Below are positions 41,325 to 49,615 of a stretch of DNA of 64,000 nucleotides, piece after piece. A model generated the notes under the pieces. The model made no database searches, had not been told where the DNA came from, and worked only from the letters and a program-made list of their open reading frames with translations. Source of the stretch: Streptomyces sp. C10-9-1 (GTDB lineage Bacteria; Actinomycetota; Actinomycetes; Streptomycetales; Streptomycetaceae); NCBI RefSeq assembly GCF_024497955.1, contig NZ_JANHKP010000017.1:62001-126000 (forward strand), given 5' to 3'. A program made the position numbers and the translations under genes. The first letter of the stretch is position 1. The number at the start of each line of letters is the position of its first letter.

Positions 41325-43604
41325 TTAGACGGTCGGTGATTGTTCCAGACGGACCACCACGGACTTGCTGGCGGGGGTGTTGCTGGTGTCCGCCGTGGCG
41401 CCCAGCGGGACCAGCACGTTGGTCTCGGGGTAGTAGGCGGCCGCACAGCCCCGCGCCGTCGGGTAGTGGACCACCCGGAACCCCGGGGCCCGCCGCTCGA
41501 CGCCGTCCTCCCACTCGCCCACCAGGTCCGCGTAGTCGCCGTCGGCGAAGCCCAGCGCGAGGGCGTCCCCGGGGTTCACCAGGACGACCCGGCGCCCGCC
41601 GCGCACCCCCCGGTAGCGGTCGTCCAGTCCGTAGACCGTGGTGTTGTACTGGTCGTGGGAGCGCAGCGTCTGCAGCAGCAGGCGCCCCTCGCCCACCACC
41701 GGGTACTCCACGGGCGCCGCCGTGAAGTTGGCCTTCCCGGTGGCCGTGGGGAAGCGCCGCTCGTCGCGGGGGGCGTGCGGCAGCGTGAACCCTCCGGGGC
41801 GGGCGATCCGCGCGTTGAAGTCCTCGAAGCCGGGCACGACGCGGGCGATCCGGTCGCGGATCGCCGCGTAGTCGCGCTCGAACTCCTCCCACGGCGTCGC
41901 GGAGCCTGGCCCGAGCACCGCGCGGGCCAGGCGCGCCACGATCGCGGGCTCGGACAGCAGCCGCGGTCCCGCGGGCGGGAGGTTGCCGCGGGAGGCGTGC
42001 ACCATGCCCATCGAGTCCTCCACGGTCACCACCTGCCTGCCCCCGGCCTGCACGTCCCGGTCGCTGCGCCCGAGCGTGGGCAGGATCAGCGCCCGGCGTC
42101 CGGTCACGGCGTGCGAGCGGTTGAGCTTGGTGGACACCTGGACGGTGAGCCGGGCACGCCGCACGGCGGCCTCCGTGACCGCGGTGTCGGGCGAGGCCCC
42201 GACGAAGTTGCCGCCCATCGCGAAGAAGACCTTGGCGCGGCCGTCGCGCAGCGCCTCGATCGAACGGACCACGTCGAGGCCGTGGTGCCGCGGCGGGGCG
42301 AAGCCGAACTCCTTCTCCAGCGCGTCCAGGAAGGCGGGGGAGGGGCGCTCGAAGATCCCCATGGTGCGGTCGCCCTGCACGTTGGAGTGCCCGCGGACGG
42401 GGCAGACGCCGGACCCCGGCCGCCCGACGTCGCCCCGCAGCAGGAGCAGGTTGACCACCTCGCGGATGGTGGCGACGGAGTGCTTGTGCTGGGTGAGGCC
42501 CATGGCCCAGCACGCGACGGTGCGCCGCGAGGACAGGACCATGGCCAGTGCCCGCTCCACCTCGTCGCGCGCCAGGCCCGTCGCGGCCAGCGTCTCCTCC
42601 CAGTCGGCGGAGCGGGCCGCCTCGGCGAAGGCCTCGAAGCCGTGGGTGTGCTCGCGCACGAACTCCTCGTCGACGGCCCCGGGGGTTTCCAGCACCAGCT
42701 TGTTGAGCAGCCGGAACAGGGCCTGGTCACCGCCGATGCGGATCTGCAGGAAGAGGTCCGTGAGCGCCACCCCCCTGACCGCTTTGAGCGGGCTCTGCGG
42801 GTTCTTGAAGCGCTCCAGCCCCGCCTCGGGCAGCGGGTTGACGGAGATGATCCGCGCGCCCCGGGCCTTCGCCTTCTCCAGGGCCGACAGCATCCGGGGG
42901 TGGTTGGTGCCCGGGTTCTGCCCGGCGACGATGATCAGTTCCGCCCGGTGCAGGTCCTCCAGGGTCACACTGCCCTTGCCCACCCCCAGGGTCTCGGTGA
43001 GCGCCGAGCCTGAGGACTCGTGGCACATGTTGGAGCAGTCGGGGAGGTTGTTGGTGCCGAACTCCCTGGCGAACAGCTGGAGCAGGAAGGCGGCCTCGTT
43101 GCTGGTGCGCCCCGAGGTGTAGAAGAGGGCCTCGTCCGGCGAGTCCAGCCCGCGCAGCTCCTCGGCGATCAGCGCGAAGGCGCGGTCCCAGCCCACCGGC
43201 TCGTAGTGGGTGGCGCCCTCGGCGAGGTACACCGGCTCGGTGATGCGGCCCTGCTGGCCCAGCCAGTAGCCGCTGCGCCCGGCCAGCTCGGCCACCGGAT
43301 GCGCGGCGAAGAACCCGGGGGTGACCCGGCGCAGCGTCGCCTCCTCGGCAACCGCCTTCGCCCCGTTCTCGCAGAACTCGGCGGTGTGCCGACTGTCCTC
43401 CTCGGGCCAGGCGCAGCCGGGGCAGTCGAAGCCGTCCTTCTGGTTGACCCTGAGCAGGGTGCGGGCCGTGCGCGCGACGCCCATCTGCCGCTGTGCGGCG
43501 CGCAGGGTGTGCGCGATCGCGGGCAGCCCGGCCGCCGCGTGCTGGGGGGCGGTGACCTGCGGCGCGTCCTGGACCGGATCGTCTGCGGGCGGCTTGCTGG
43601 CCAT
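41325..43604 (-). CDS. FdhF/YdeP-type molybdopterin oxidoreductase
   Basis: The 759-residue protein matches the formate-dehydrogenase-alpha-like family TIGR01701. The N-terminus has DCPGCAWPEE, a reduced iron-sulphur motif rather than a full four-Cys cluster. Molybdopterin-binding blocks include FYTSGRTSNEAAFLLQ, DCSNMCHESSGSALTET, ILVAGQNPGTNHPRM-like sequence, GVCPVRGHSNVQGDRTMG and a C-terminal molydopterin dinucleotide domain with RSHDQYNTTVYGLDDRYRG. No Cys/Sec ligand as in true formate dehydrogenase is obvious, so the substrate is unclear. GAAGGAGA precedes ATG 43604. E. coli YdeP, a relative, contributes to acid resistance. Confidence 0.9.
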   Translation of the reverse strand: MASKPPADDPVQDAPQVTAPQHAAAGLPAIAHTLRAAQRQMGVARTARTLLRVNQKDGFDCPGCAWPEEDSRHTAEFCENGAKAVAEEATLRRVTPGFFAAHPVAELAGRSGYWLGQQGRITEPVYLAEGATHYEPVGWDRAFALIAEELRGLDSPDEALFYTSGRTSNEAAFLLQLFAREFGTNNLPDCSNMCHESSGSALTETLGVGKGSVTLEDLHRAELIIVAGQNPGTNHPRMLSALEKAKARGARIISVNPLPEAGLERFKNPQSPLKAVRGVALTDLFLQIRIGGDQALFRLLNKLVLETPGAVDEEFVREHTHGFEAFAEAARSADWEETLAATGLARDEVERALAMVLSSRRTVACWAMGLTQHKHSVATIREVVNLLLLRGDVGRPGSGVCPVRGHSNVQGDRTMGIFERPSPAFLDALEKEFGFAPPRHHGLDVVRSIEALRDGRAKVFFAMGGNFVGASPDTAVTEAAVRRARLTVQVSTKLNRSHAVTGRRALILPTLGRSDRDVQAGGRQVVTVEDSMGMVHASRGNLPPAGPRLLSEPAIVARLARAVLGPGSATPWEEFERDYAAIRDRIARVVPGFEDFNARIARPGGFTLPHAPRDERRFPTATGKANFTAAPVEYPVVGEGRLLLQTLRSHDQYNTTVYGLDDRYRGVRGGRRVVLVNPGDALALGFADGDYADLVGEWEDGVERRAPGFRVVHYPTARGCAAAYYPETNVLVPLGATADTSNTPASKSVVVRLEQSPTV

Positions 43605-43728
43605 CGCGCTCTCCTTCGGGCCTCGTCTCCTGCGGTACGCCTCCGATCCTGTCACGGGACGGCGGGGCGGGCGTGCCCGCGGTCGGCACCGGACGGGAAT
43701 GTCAGCGGTGCATGGCAGGATCGGGGGC

Positions 43729-46440
43729 GTGGCTGAGACGGCATCGCAGAAGACGGCAGACAACCGACCCCGCCTGCTCCTCATGGACGGGCACTCCCTG
43801 GCGTACCGGGCGTTCTTCGCCCTGCCCGCGGAGAACTTCACCTCCGTGAGCGGCCAGACGACGAACGCCGTCTACGGCTTCGCCTCGATGCTGGCGAACA
43901 CCCTGCGCGACGAGGCGCCCACGCACTTCGCCGTCGCCTTCGACGTCTCCCGCGCCACCTGGCGCTCGGCCGACTTCCCCGAGTACAAGGCCAACCGCTC
44001 CAAGACGCCCGACGAGTTCAAGGGGCAGGTCGAGCTGATCGGCGAGCTGCTCGACACCATGAACGCCGTGCGGTTCGCGGTCGACGGCTTCGAGGCCGAC
44101 GACATCATCGCCACCCTGGCCACCGAGGCCGAGCGGGCCGGCTTCGAGGTGCTGATCGTCACCGGCGACCGGGATTCGTTCCAGCTGGTCAGCGAGCACA
44201 CGACGGTGCTGTACCCCACCAAGGGCGTCTCCGAGCTGACCCGGTTCACCCCCGCCAAGGTCGAGGAGAAGTACGGCCTGACCCCGCGGCAGTACCCGGA
44301 CTTCGCCGCCCTCCGCGGCGACCCGTCCGACAACCTGCCCGGCATCCCCGGGGTCGGGGAGAAGACGGCCAGCAAGTGGATCAGGCAGTTCGGTTCCTTC
44401 GCGGAGCTCGTCGAGCGGGCCGACGAGGTCAAGGGCAAGGTCGGGCAGTCCCTGCGCGACCACCTGGAGGCCGTCAAGCTCAACCGCCACCTCACCGAGC
44501 TGGTGCGCGACGTCGAGCTGCCCCGGACCGTCGCCGAGCTGGAGCGGGCCCCTTACGACCGTGCCGCCCTCAAGGGCTTCCTGGAGGTCCTGGAGATCCG
44601 CAACCCGAGCCTGCGCGAGCGCCTGCTCGCGGTCGACCCGGGAGCGGCCGAGGAGGAGCCCCCCGCGCCCGCCGAGGGTGTCGAGATCGACGGCACCGTC
44701 CTGGGCACCGGCGAGCTGGCACCCTGGCTGGCCGAGCACGGCGGCCGCCCGCTGGGGGTGGCGATCGTCGCGGGCTGGGCGCTGGGCGTGGGCAGCGTGA
44801 GCGAGATCGCGCTCGCCGCCGCGGACGGGAAGGCCGCGTGGTTCGACACCACCCGGCTCGACGAGGCCGACGAGCGTTCCTTCGCCGCGTGGATCTCCGA
44901 CCCGGCGCGGCCGAAGGTCCTGCACAACGCCAAGGAGGCCCTGCGGGTGCTCCCCGAGCACGGCTGGCGGGTCGACGGCATCACCATGGACACCGCCCTC
45001 GCCGCGTACCTGGTCAAGCCCGGCCGCAGGTCCTTCGCCCTCGACGCCCTGTCGGTGGAGTACCTCCACCGCGAGCTGGCCCCCGCCGCCGCCGACGGCC
45101 AGCTCGCCTTCGGCACGGAGGACGAGCACGCCGAGGCCGACGCGCTGATGGCCCAGGCCCGCGCGGTCCTCGACCTGGGCGAGGCGCTCGGCGAGCGGCT
45201 CGCCGAGGTCGGAGCGGCGGAGCTGCTGCACGGCGTGGAGCTGCCCACCTCGGTGCTGCTGGCACGGATGGAGCGGCACGGCATCGCCGCGGACCGGCCC
45301 CACCTGGAGGCGATGGAGCAGCAGTTCGCCGGCGCGGTGCAGCAGGCCGTCAAGGAGGCCCACGCCACGGTCGGCCACGAGTTCAACCTGGGCTCCCCCA
45401 AGCAGCTCCAGGAGGTCTTCTTCGGGGAGCTCAACCTGCCGAAGACGAAGAAGACCAAGACCGGCTACACCACCGACGCCGACGCCCTCGCCTGGCTCGC
45501 CTCCCAGACCGACCACGAGCTCCCGGTGATCATGCTCCGGCACCGGGAGCAGGCCAGGCTGCGGTCCACGGTCGAGGGCCTGATCAAGACCATCGCGGGC
45601 GACGGCCGCATCCACACCACCTTCAGCCAGACCGTCGCCGCCACGGGCCGGCTGTCCTCCACCGACCCGAACCTGCAGAACGTCCCGGTCCGCACCGACG
45701 AGGGCCGCGCGATCCGCCGGGGCTTCGTCGTCGGCGAGGGCTTCGAGTCGCTGATGACGGCCGACTACAGCCAGATCGAACTGCGGGTGATGGCCCACCT
45801 CTCCGAGGACGAGGGCCTGATCGAGGCGTTCACCTCGGGGGAGGACCTCCACACCACGGTCGCCTCGCAGGTCTTCGGTGTGGAGCGGTCCGCCGTGGAC
45901 GCCGAGATGCGGCGGAAGATCAAGGCCATGTCCTACGGGCTGGCCTACGGGCTCTCGGCGTTCGGCCTCTCGCAGCAGCTCGGCATCGAGCCCGCCGAGG
46001 CCAGGGTCCTGATGGACACCTACTTCGAGCGGTTCGGCGGCGTGCGCGACTACCTGCGGCGAGTCGTCGACGAGGCGCGCGCCACCGGCTACACGGCCAC
46101 CATGCTCGGGCGCCGCCGCTATCTGCCGGACCTCAACAGCGACAACCGGCAGCGCCGCGAGGCGGCCGAGCGGATGGCGCTCAACGCGCCGATCCAGGGG
46201 ACGGCCGCCGACATCGTCAAGGTCGCCATGCTCAACGTGGACCGGGCACTGACCGAGGCGGGGCTCGCCACCCGTCTGCTGCTCCAGGTCCACGACGAGA
46301 TCGTGCTGGAGGTCTCCCCGGGCGAACGCGAGCAGGTGGAGGCGCTGGTGCGTCAGGAGATGTCGTCGGCGGTCACCCTGCGCGCGCCGCTGGACGTCTC
46401 GGTCGGCGTCGGCCCGGACTGGGAGTCCGCCGCCCACTGA
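43729..46440 (+). CDS. polA: DNA polymerase I
   Basis: PolA fills gaps and removes RNA primers. The 903-residue protein has an N-terminal 5'-nuclease domain (about 1-300: LLLMDGHSLAYRAF, FEADDIIATLA, RGDPSDNLPGIPGVGEKTA). A 3'-5' exonuclease fold (about 320-510) lacks the acidic DxE metal ligands, so it should be inactive as in other actinobacteria. The polymerase domain has motif A MTADYSQIELRV, O-helix RKIKAMSYGLAYG and motif C QVHDEIVLEV. GTG 43729 was chosen. An ATG 30 bp upstream is in frame. The last 88 bp lie opposite the end of a convergent gene. Confidence 0.95.
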   Translation: MAETASQKTADNRPRLLLMDGHSLAYRAFFALPAENFTSVSGQTTNAVYGFASMLANTLRDEAPTHFAVAFDVSRATWRSADFPEYKANRSKTPDEFKGQVELIGELLDTMNAVRFAVDGFEADDIIATLATEAERAGFEVLIVTGDRDSFQLVSEHTTVLYPTKGVSELTRFTPAKVEEKYGLTPRQYPDFAALRGDPSDNLPGIPGVGEKTASKWIRQFGSFAELVERADEVKGKVGQSLRDHLEAVKLNRHLTELVRDVELPRTVAELERAPYDRAALKGFLEVLEIRNPSLRERLLAVDPGAAEEEPPAPAEGVEIDGTVLGTGELAPWLAEHGGRPLGVAIVAGWALGVGSVSEIALAAADGKAAWFDTTRLDEADERSFAAWISDPARPKVLHNAKEALRVLPEHGWRVDGITMDTALAAYLVKPGRRSFALDALSVEYLHRELAPAAADGQLAFGTEDEHAEADALMAQARAVLDLGEALGERLAEVGAAELLHGVELPTSVLLARMERHGIAADRPHLEAMEQQFAGAVQQAVKEAHATVGHEFNLGSPKQLQEVFFGELNLPKTKKTKTGYTTDADALAWLASQTDHELPVIMLRHREQARLRSTVEGLIKTIAGDGRIHTTFSQTVAATGRLSSTDPNLQNVPVRTDEGRAIRRGFVVGEGFESLMTADYSQIELRVMAHLSEDEGLIEAFTSGEDLHTTVASQVFGVERSAVDAEMRRKIKAMSYGLAYGLSAFGLSQQLGIEPAEARVLMDTYFERFGGVRDYLRRVVDEARATGYTATMLGRRRYLPDLNSDNRQRREAAERMALNAPIQGTAADIVKVAMLNVDRALTEAGLATRLLLQVHDEIVLEVSPGEREQVEALVRQEMSSAVTLRAPLDVSVGVGPDWESAAH

Positions 46441-47288
46441 GGGCCTCCGCCGGGCGGGGGCTCCCACGCCCCGGCCCGGCGCCACCGGGCCGCCGCACCG
46501 GTCCGGGCGGCGGCCCCGTAGAGCAGGAGGCCCGCGGCCAGCCCGGCGCCCCCGCCGAAGCACGCCGTCGGGACGATGTCGAGAACGGTCTCCACCCGCC
46601 CCCCGTGCCAGTACCAGACCAGGCAGCGGTGGAGGACACCCGCGGCCACGCACAGCCCCACCACCGCCGCGGCGAGGCGGCGCTCACCGCGCCGCGCCCG
46701 CGGCCACCTGGGTGCCACGGGCTCCGCGCGCCGCACCGCGGAGGCCGCGGCCCAGACGAGCAGCAGCAGGGCCGCCGCCGAACTGCCGTACTGGACGAAG
46801 GTGTAGAGGGGGAAGCCGGCCACGTGCTGGTCGAGCACCGGCAGGAGGCGCACCCCCCACCGGCCGGGGTGGGTGAAGGCATCCCACACCACATGCGTCG
46901 ACGCACCGACCACCGCGGAGGCGTAGAACGCAGCCGCCCGCACCAGCGGCGGGCGGCGCGGGGCGGCCCGCCCGTGGGCACCGGCCGGCACGGGGTGGGT
47001 TCGGGTGCGCCAGTGGCCCGGCAGCAGGGCCACCAGCGGGTCGCGGACCAGCAGCCACCCCGCGAACAGCAGGGCGGCCACGGCGGCGTCGACCGTGAAC
47101 ACCCCCGCGGGGCTGTGGGTGACCGAGCCGAACTCCATGGCACCGGGTACGAAGCTCGCGGCGAAGTACGTCGCGTCGGGGGCCATCGTGCCGAGCACGA
47201 GCCCGGAGGCCACCAGCGGCCCGCGTGCCGAGCCGTCGCTCCGCAGCAGGGGCAGTACCGCCGCGGCATGGCTCAACGTGAACGGCAT
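46353..47288 (-). CDS. DUF4184 membrane protein
   Basis: The 311-residue protein starts MPFTLSHAAAVLPLLR, the hallmark of DUF4184. Further family residues are LVLGTMAPDATYF, THSPAGVFTVDAAVA and ASTHVVWDAFTHPGRWG, with histidines and aspartates at membrane borders recalling metal-dependent membrane hydrolases. About six helices are predicted. No activity is established. RBS GGGGGAGA precedes ATG 47288. The final 29 codons run antisense to the end of polA, so the C-terminal tail (GPTPTETSSGARRVTADDIS) is constrained by polA coding and may be functionally dispensable. Confidence 0.85.
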   Translation of the reverse strand: MPFTLSHAAAVLPLLRSDGSARGPLVASGLVLGTMAPDATYFAASFVPGAMEFGSVTHSPAGVFTVDAAVAALLFAGWLLVRDPLVALLPGHWRTRTHPVPAGAHGRAAPRRPPLVRAAAFYASAVVGASTHVVWDAFTHPGRWGVRLLPVLDQHVAGFPLYTFVQYGSSAAALLLLVWAAASAVRRAEPVAPRWPRARRGERRLAAAVVGLCVAAGVLHRCLVWYWHGGRVETVLDIVPTACFGGGAGLAAGLLLYGAAARTGAAARWRRAGAWEPPPGGGPQWAADSQSGPTPTETSSGARRVTADDIS

Positions 47289-47401
47289 CCTGCGTCTCCC
47301 CCTGCGCCGGTCGGTTCCATCCGCTCTGCCCAGTATGCGCTACCTCCGACGGGGCTCCTCCTCCGCCACGGCCGGGACACCGGACGCGGTGTTGGTGCCG
47401 A

Positions 47402-47417
47402 ACCGGTGAATACCGGT
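47402..47417 (+). promoter_or_regulatory. 16-bp palindrome upstream of the transglycosylase gene
   Basis: ACCGGT-GAAT-ACCGGT centres about 40 bp before the -10-like box. Each half is itself palindromic, so it also reads as a direct repeat. It is a candidate operator or activator site in the divergent DUF4184/transglycosylase promoter region. Confidence 0.45.
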
Positions 47418-47449
47418 CAGGAGGCAGTGCCGAGGACCCCGCGGTGGAC

Positions 47450-47455
47450 TAGTGT
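47450..47455 (+). promoter_or_regulatory. -10-like box TAGTGT
   Basis: TAGTGT predicts a leader of about 50 nt before ATG 47512. No -35 is obvious. Confidence 0.4.
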
Positions 47456-47511
47456 CGCGTCGGACTCGTGCAGGGGAGCGCGGGACGCCGCCTCAGGGGA
47501 GGGTTCTGACC

Positions 47512-49338
47512 ATGGCAGCGCAATTCGGCCGCCGTCTGCGCAAGGGGGCCACGACCACAGCCGTCGCAGCGGCCGCGGTGGCCGCACTGTCGGCCTCTCA
47601 GCCGCCGGGTATAGCGCCGGCGACCTCGGGCGACAGCCAGGGCACCACGGACGCCACGCCCACCCCGGACACGCCCGCCACCGGCAACTCCCCTTACTAC
47701 ACCGACCTTCCGCCGCTGAACTCGCCGAACAGCACGAACCCGCCCGTGGGGACGGTCCTGGCGGGCACGGGCGAGGCGGGCATCCCGGCGACGGTCCTCG
47801 ACGCCTACCGGCGCGCCGAGAGCACGGTCGCCGACACCGACCCCGCCTGCCGCCTCCCGTGGCAACTGCTCGCCGCGATCGGCAAGGTCGAGTCCGGCCA
47901 GGCCCGCGGCGGCCGCGTCGACTCCGAGGGCACCACCGTCGGACGCATCCTCGGCCCCGTCCTCAACGGCGTCGGCTTCGCCAACATCTCCGACACCGAC
48001 GACGGGGCCTACGACGGCGACACCGTGCACGACCGCGCCGTGGGGCCGATGCAGTTCATCCCGTCGACGTGGAAGACCTGGGGGCAGGACGCCAACGGCG
48101 ACGGCCGCAAGGACCCCGACAACATCTACGACGCGGCGCTCGCCGCCGGACGGTACCTCTGCCACGGGGACCGCGACCTGACCGTCCAGGACGACCTGGA
48201 CCGGGCGGTCCTGTCGTACAACCACTCGCGGGAGTACCTGCGCACCGTGCTCTCCTGGTTCGAGTTCTACCAGCGGGGCACGCACGAGGTTCCGGACGGC
48301 TCGGGTGTCCTGCCGTCCAGGCCGAGCCCGGACAGCTCACCGCAGCCCGCCCCGGTGCAGCCCGCCCCGCCCGTGCGCAAGCCCTCGCCGGCGCCGTCCC
48401 GGCCGGGGAAGGAGCCGAGCCCCGCGCCGTCGGAGCCCGGCAAGGGAGGCACGCCCAAGCCCAAGCCGACCCCCACCCCGACTCCGACCCCCACCCCGAC
48501 GCCCACTCCGACGCCGACCCCCACTCCGACGCCGACCCCGACGCCGACCCCCACTCCGACGCCGACTCCCAAGCCCACGCCCGTCACGGTGTCGACGGTC
48601 GAGGACGCGGGGAGCGGCCCGCTCACGGCGACGGCCGGCCGGGTCTTCGCCACGAGCGCCACCGTCCGCGTCCTGGACTCCTCGGGCGCCCCTGTCGCGG
48701 ACCACCCCGTCCGCTTCACCGTCGTCGGTGAGACCGACGCCCGCTTCCCCGACGGAGCCACCGAGGCTGTGGCCACGACCGATGCCGACGGCAGGGTCGC
48801 CGCACCCGCCCTCCGCGCGGGTGAGAGGACCGGCACCTTCACCGTCCGCGCCGCGGTCGAGAACCCGCGGATCGCTCCCGTCGACTTCGAGGCGACCGTC
48901 ACCGAGCGCCTCGCCGACACACTCGGCGCCGAGCAGGTGCGGCTCGTCGCGGCGCCCGGCGAGGCGTTCGGGCCTCTCACCGTCCGGGCCGTCCACGAGG
49001 GCGCCCCCGCCCCGCGCGTCACCGTCACCGCGACGATCACCCGGCCCGAGCCCGCCGAGGGCGAGGACCTGGGCGAGGGGACCGACGCGGCAGGTCCCTA
49101 CTTCGAGCGCGTCGACGGCGGCACTCCCGTCCGCACCGTCACCCTGCTGACGGACGAGCAGGGACGCCTGGTCCTCTCGGGTATCCACGCGGGCGAGGCG
49201 GAGGGCACCTTCGGCCTGCGCCTGACCACGCCGGGTGGCGGACTGCTCGACGTCGTGCTGACCGTCGAGGCCCCCGCACCCGCGGACCCCGAGCCGACCG
49301 CCCGGGAGGCCTCTCCGTCCCCGTCCGCCGGGGCCTGA
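47512..49338 (+). CDS. Secreted lytic transglycosylase with Pro-Thr linker and Ig-like domains
   Basis: The 608-residue protein has an N-terminal export signal (FGRRLRKGATTTAVAAAAVA). An SLT-type transglycosylase domain (about residues 90-270) has the catalytic Glu in LLAAIGKVESGQARGG and HDRAVGPMQFIPSTWKTWGQ. A Pro/Ser/Lys-rich linker leads into a (Pro-Thr)n stretch (about 317-358), then two Ig-like (invasin/Big_1-like) modules, such as GPLTATAGRVFATSATVRVL and GEAFGPLTVRAVHEG. It should cut peptidoglycan outside the cell, the Ig modules projecting or binding the wall. No sortase signal is seen. AGGGGAGGG precedes ATG 47512. Confidence 0.88.
   Translation: MAAQFGRRLRKGATTTAVAAAAVAALSASQPPGIAPATSGDSQGTTDATPTPDTPATGNSPYYTDLPPLNSPNSTNPPVGTVLAGTGEAGIPATVLDAYRRAESTVADTDPACRLPWQLLAAIGKVESGQARGGRVDSEGTTVGRILGPVLNGVGFANISDTDDGAYDGDTVHDRAVGPMQFIPSTWKTWGQDANGDGRKDPDNIYDAALAAGRYLCHGDRDLTVQDDLDRAVLSYNHSREYLRTVLSWFEFYQRGTHEVPDGSGVLPSRPSPDSSPQPAPVQPAPPVRKPSPAPSRPGKEPSPAPSEPGKGGTPKPKPTPTPTPTPTPTPTPTPTPTPTPTPTPTPTPTPTPKPTPVTVSTVEDAGSGPLTATAGRVFATSATVRVLDSSGAPVADHPVRFTVVGETDARFPDGATEAVATTDADGRVAAPALRAGERTGTFTVRAAVENPRIAPVDFEATVTERLADTLGAEQVRLVAAPGEAFGPLTVRAVHEGAPAPRVTVTATITRPEPAEGEDLGEGTDAAGPYFERVDGGTPVRTVTLLTDEQGRLVLSGIHAGEAEGTFGLRLTTPGGGLLDVVLTVEAPAPADPEPTAREASPSPSAGA
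48463..48587 (+). repeat. Pro-Thr coding repeat
   Basis: About 20 tandem Pro-Thr dipeptides are encoded by CC(C/G)AC(C/T)-type hexamers in changing synonymous combinations. The array is prone to slippage and length variation. Confidence 0.85.
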
Positions 49339-49436
49339 CAGCCGCAGGACCGACGGGGCCCCCGCCTCGCTGCTGCCGCGGGCGCACCCTCCGGGCGCGC
49401 CCGCGCAGGCGGTGCGGCGCGTGGCGCGTCTCCCGG

Positions 49437-49479
49437 GGGCACCTCCCCGAGCCGGGGACGGCAGCCGCGGGAGGTGCCC
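49437..49479. terminator. Hairpin between the convergent transglycosylase and hrpB genes
   Basis: GGGCACCTCCC (49437-49447) pairs perfectly with 49469-49479 across a 21-nt loop. It lies in the 277-bp convergent gap, which otherwise shows no feature I can support. Confidence 0.6.
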
Positions 49480-49615
49480 TGCCCCTGCCATGAGGCGGCA
49501 GCGGCACCCCCGGTGGAGGCCGGTCCGGTGGGCGAATCCGGCGCCGCAGCGGGGCGTTCCCGCGCGGTCCGCTCCCCGGTGCCCCGGGCCCGGCCCCGTC
49601 CACCGGGAGCCGCAG

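Noticed and set aside
48463..48587. Possible CRISPR-like or microsatellite array
   Set aside because: It is a coding Pro-Thr linker in frame within a secreted enzyme, with no spacers.
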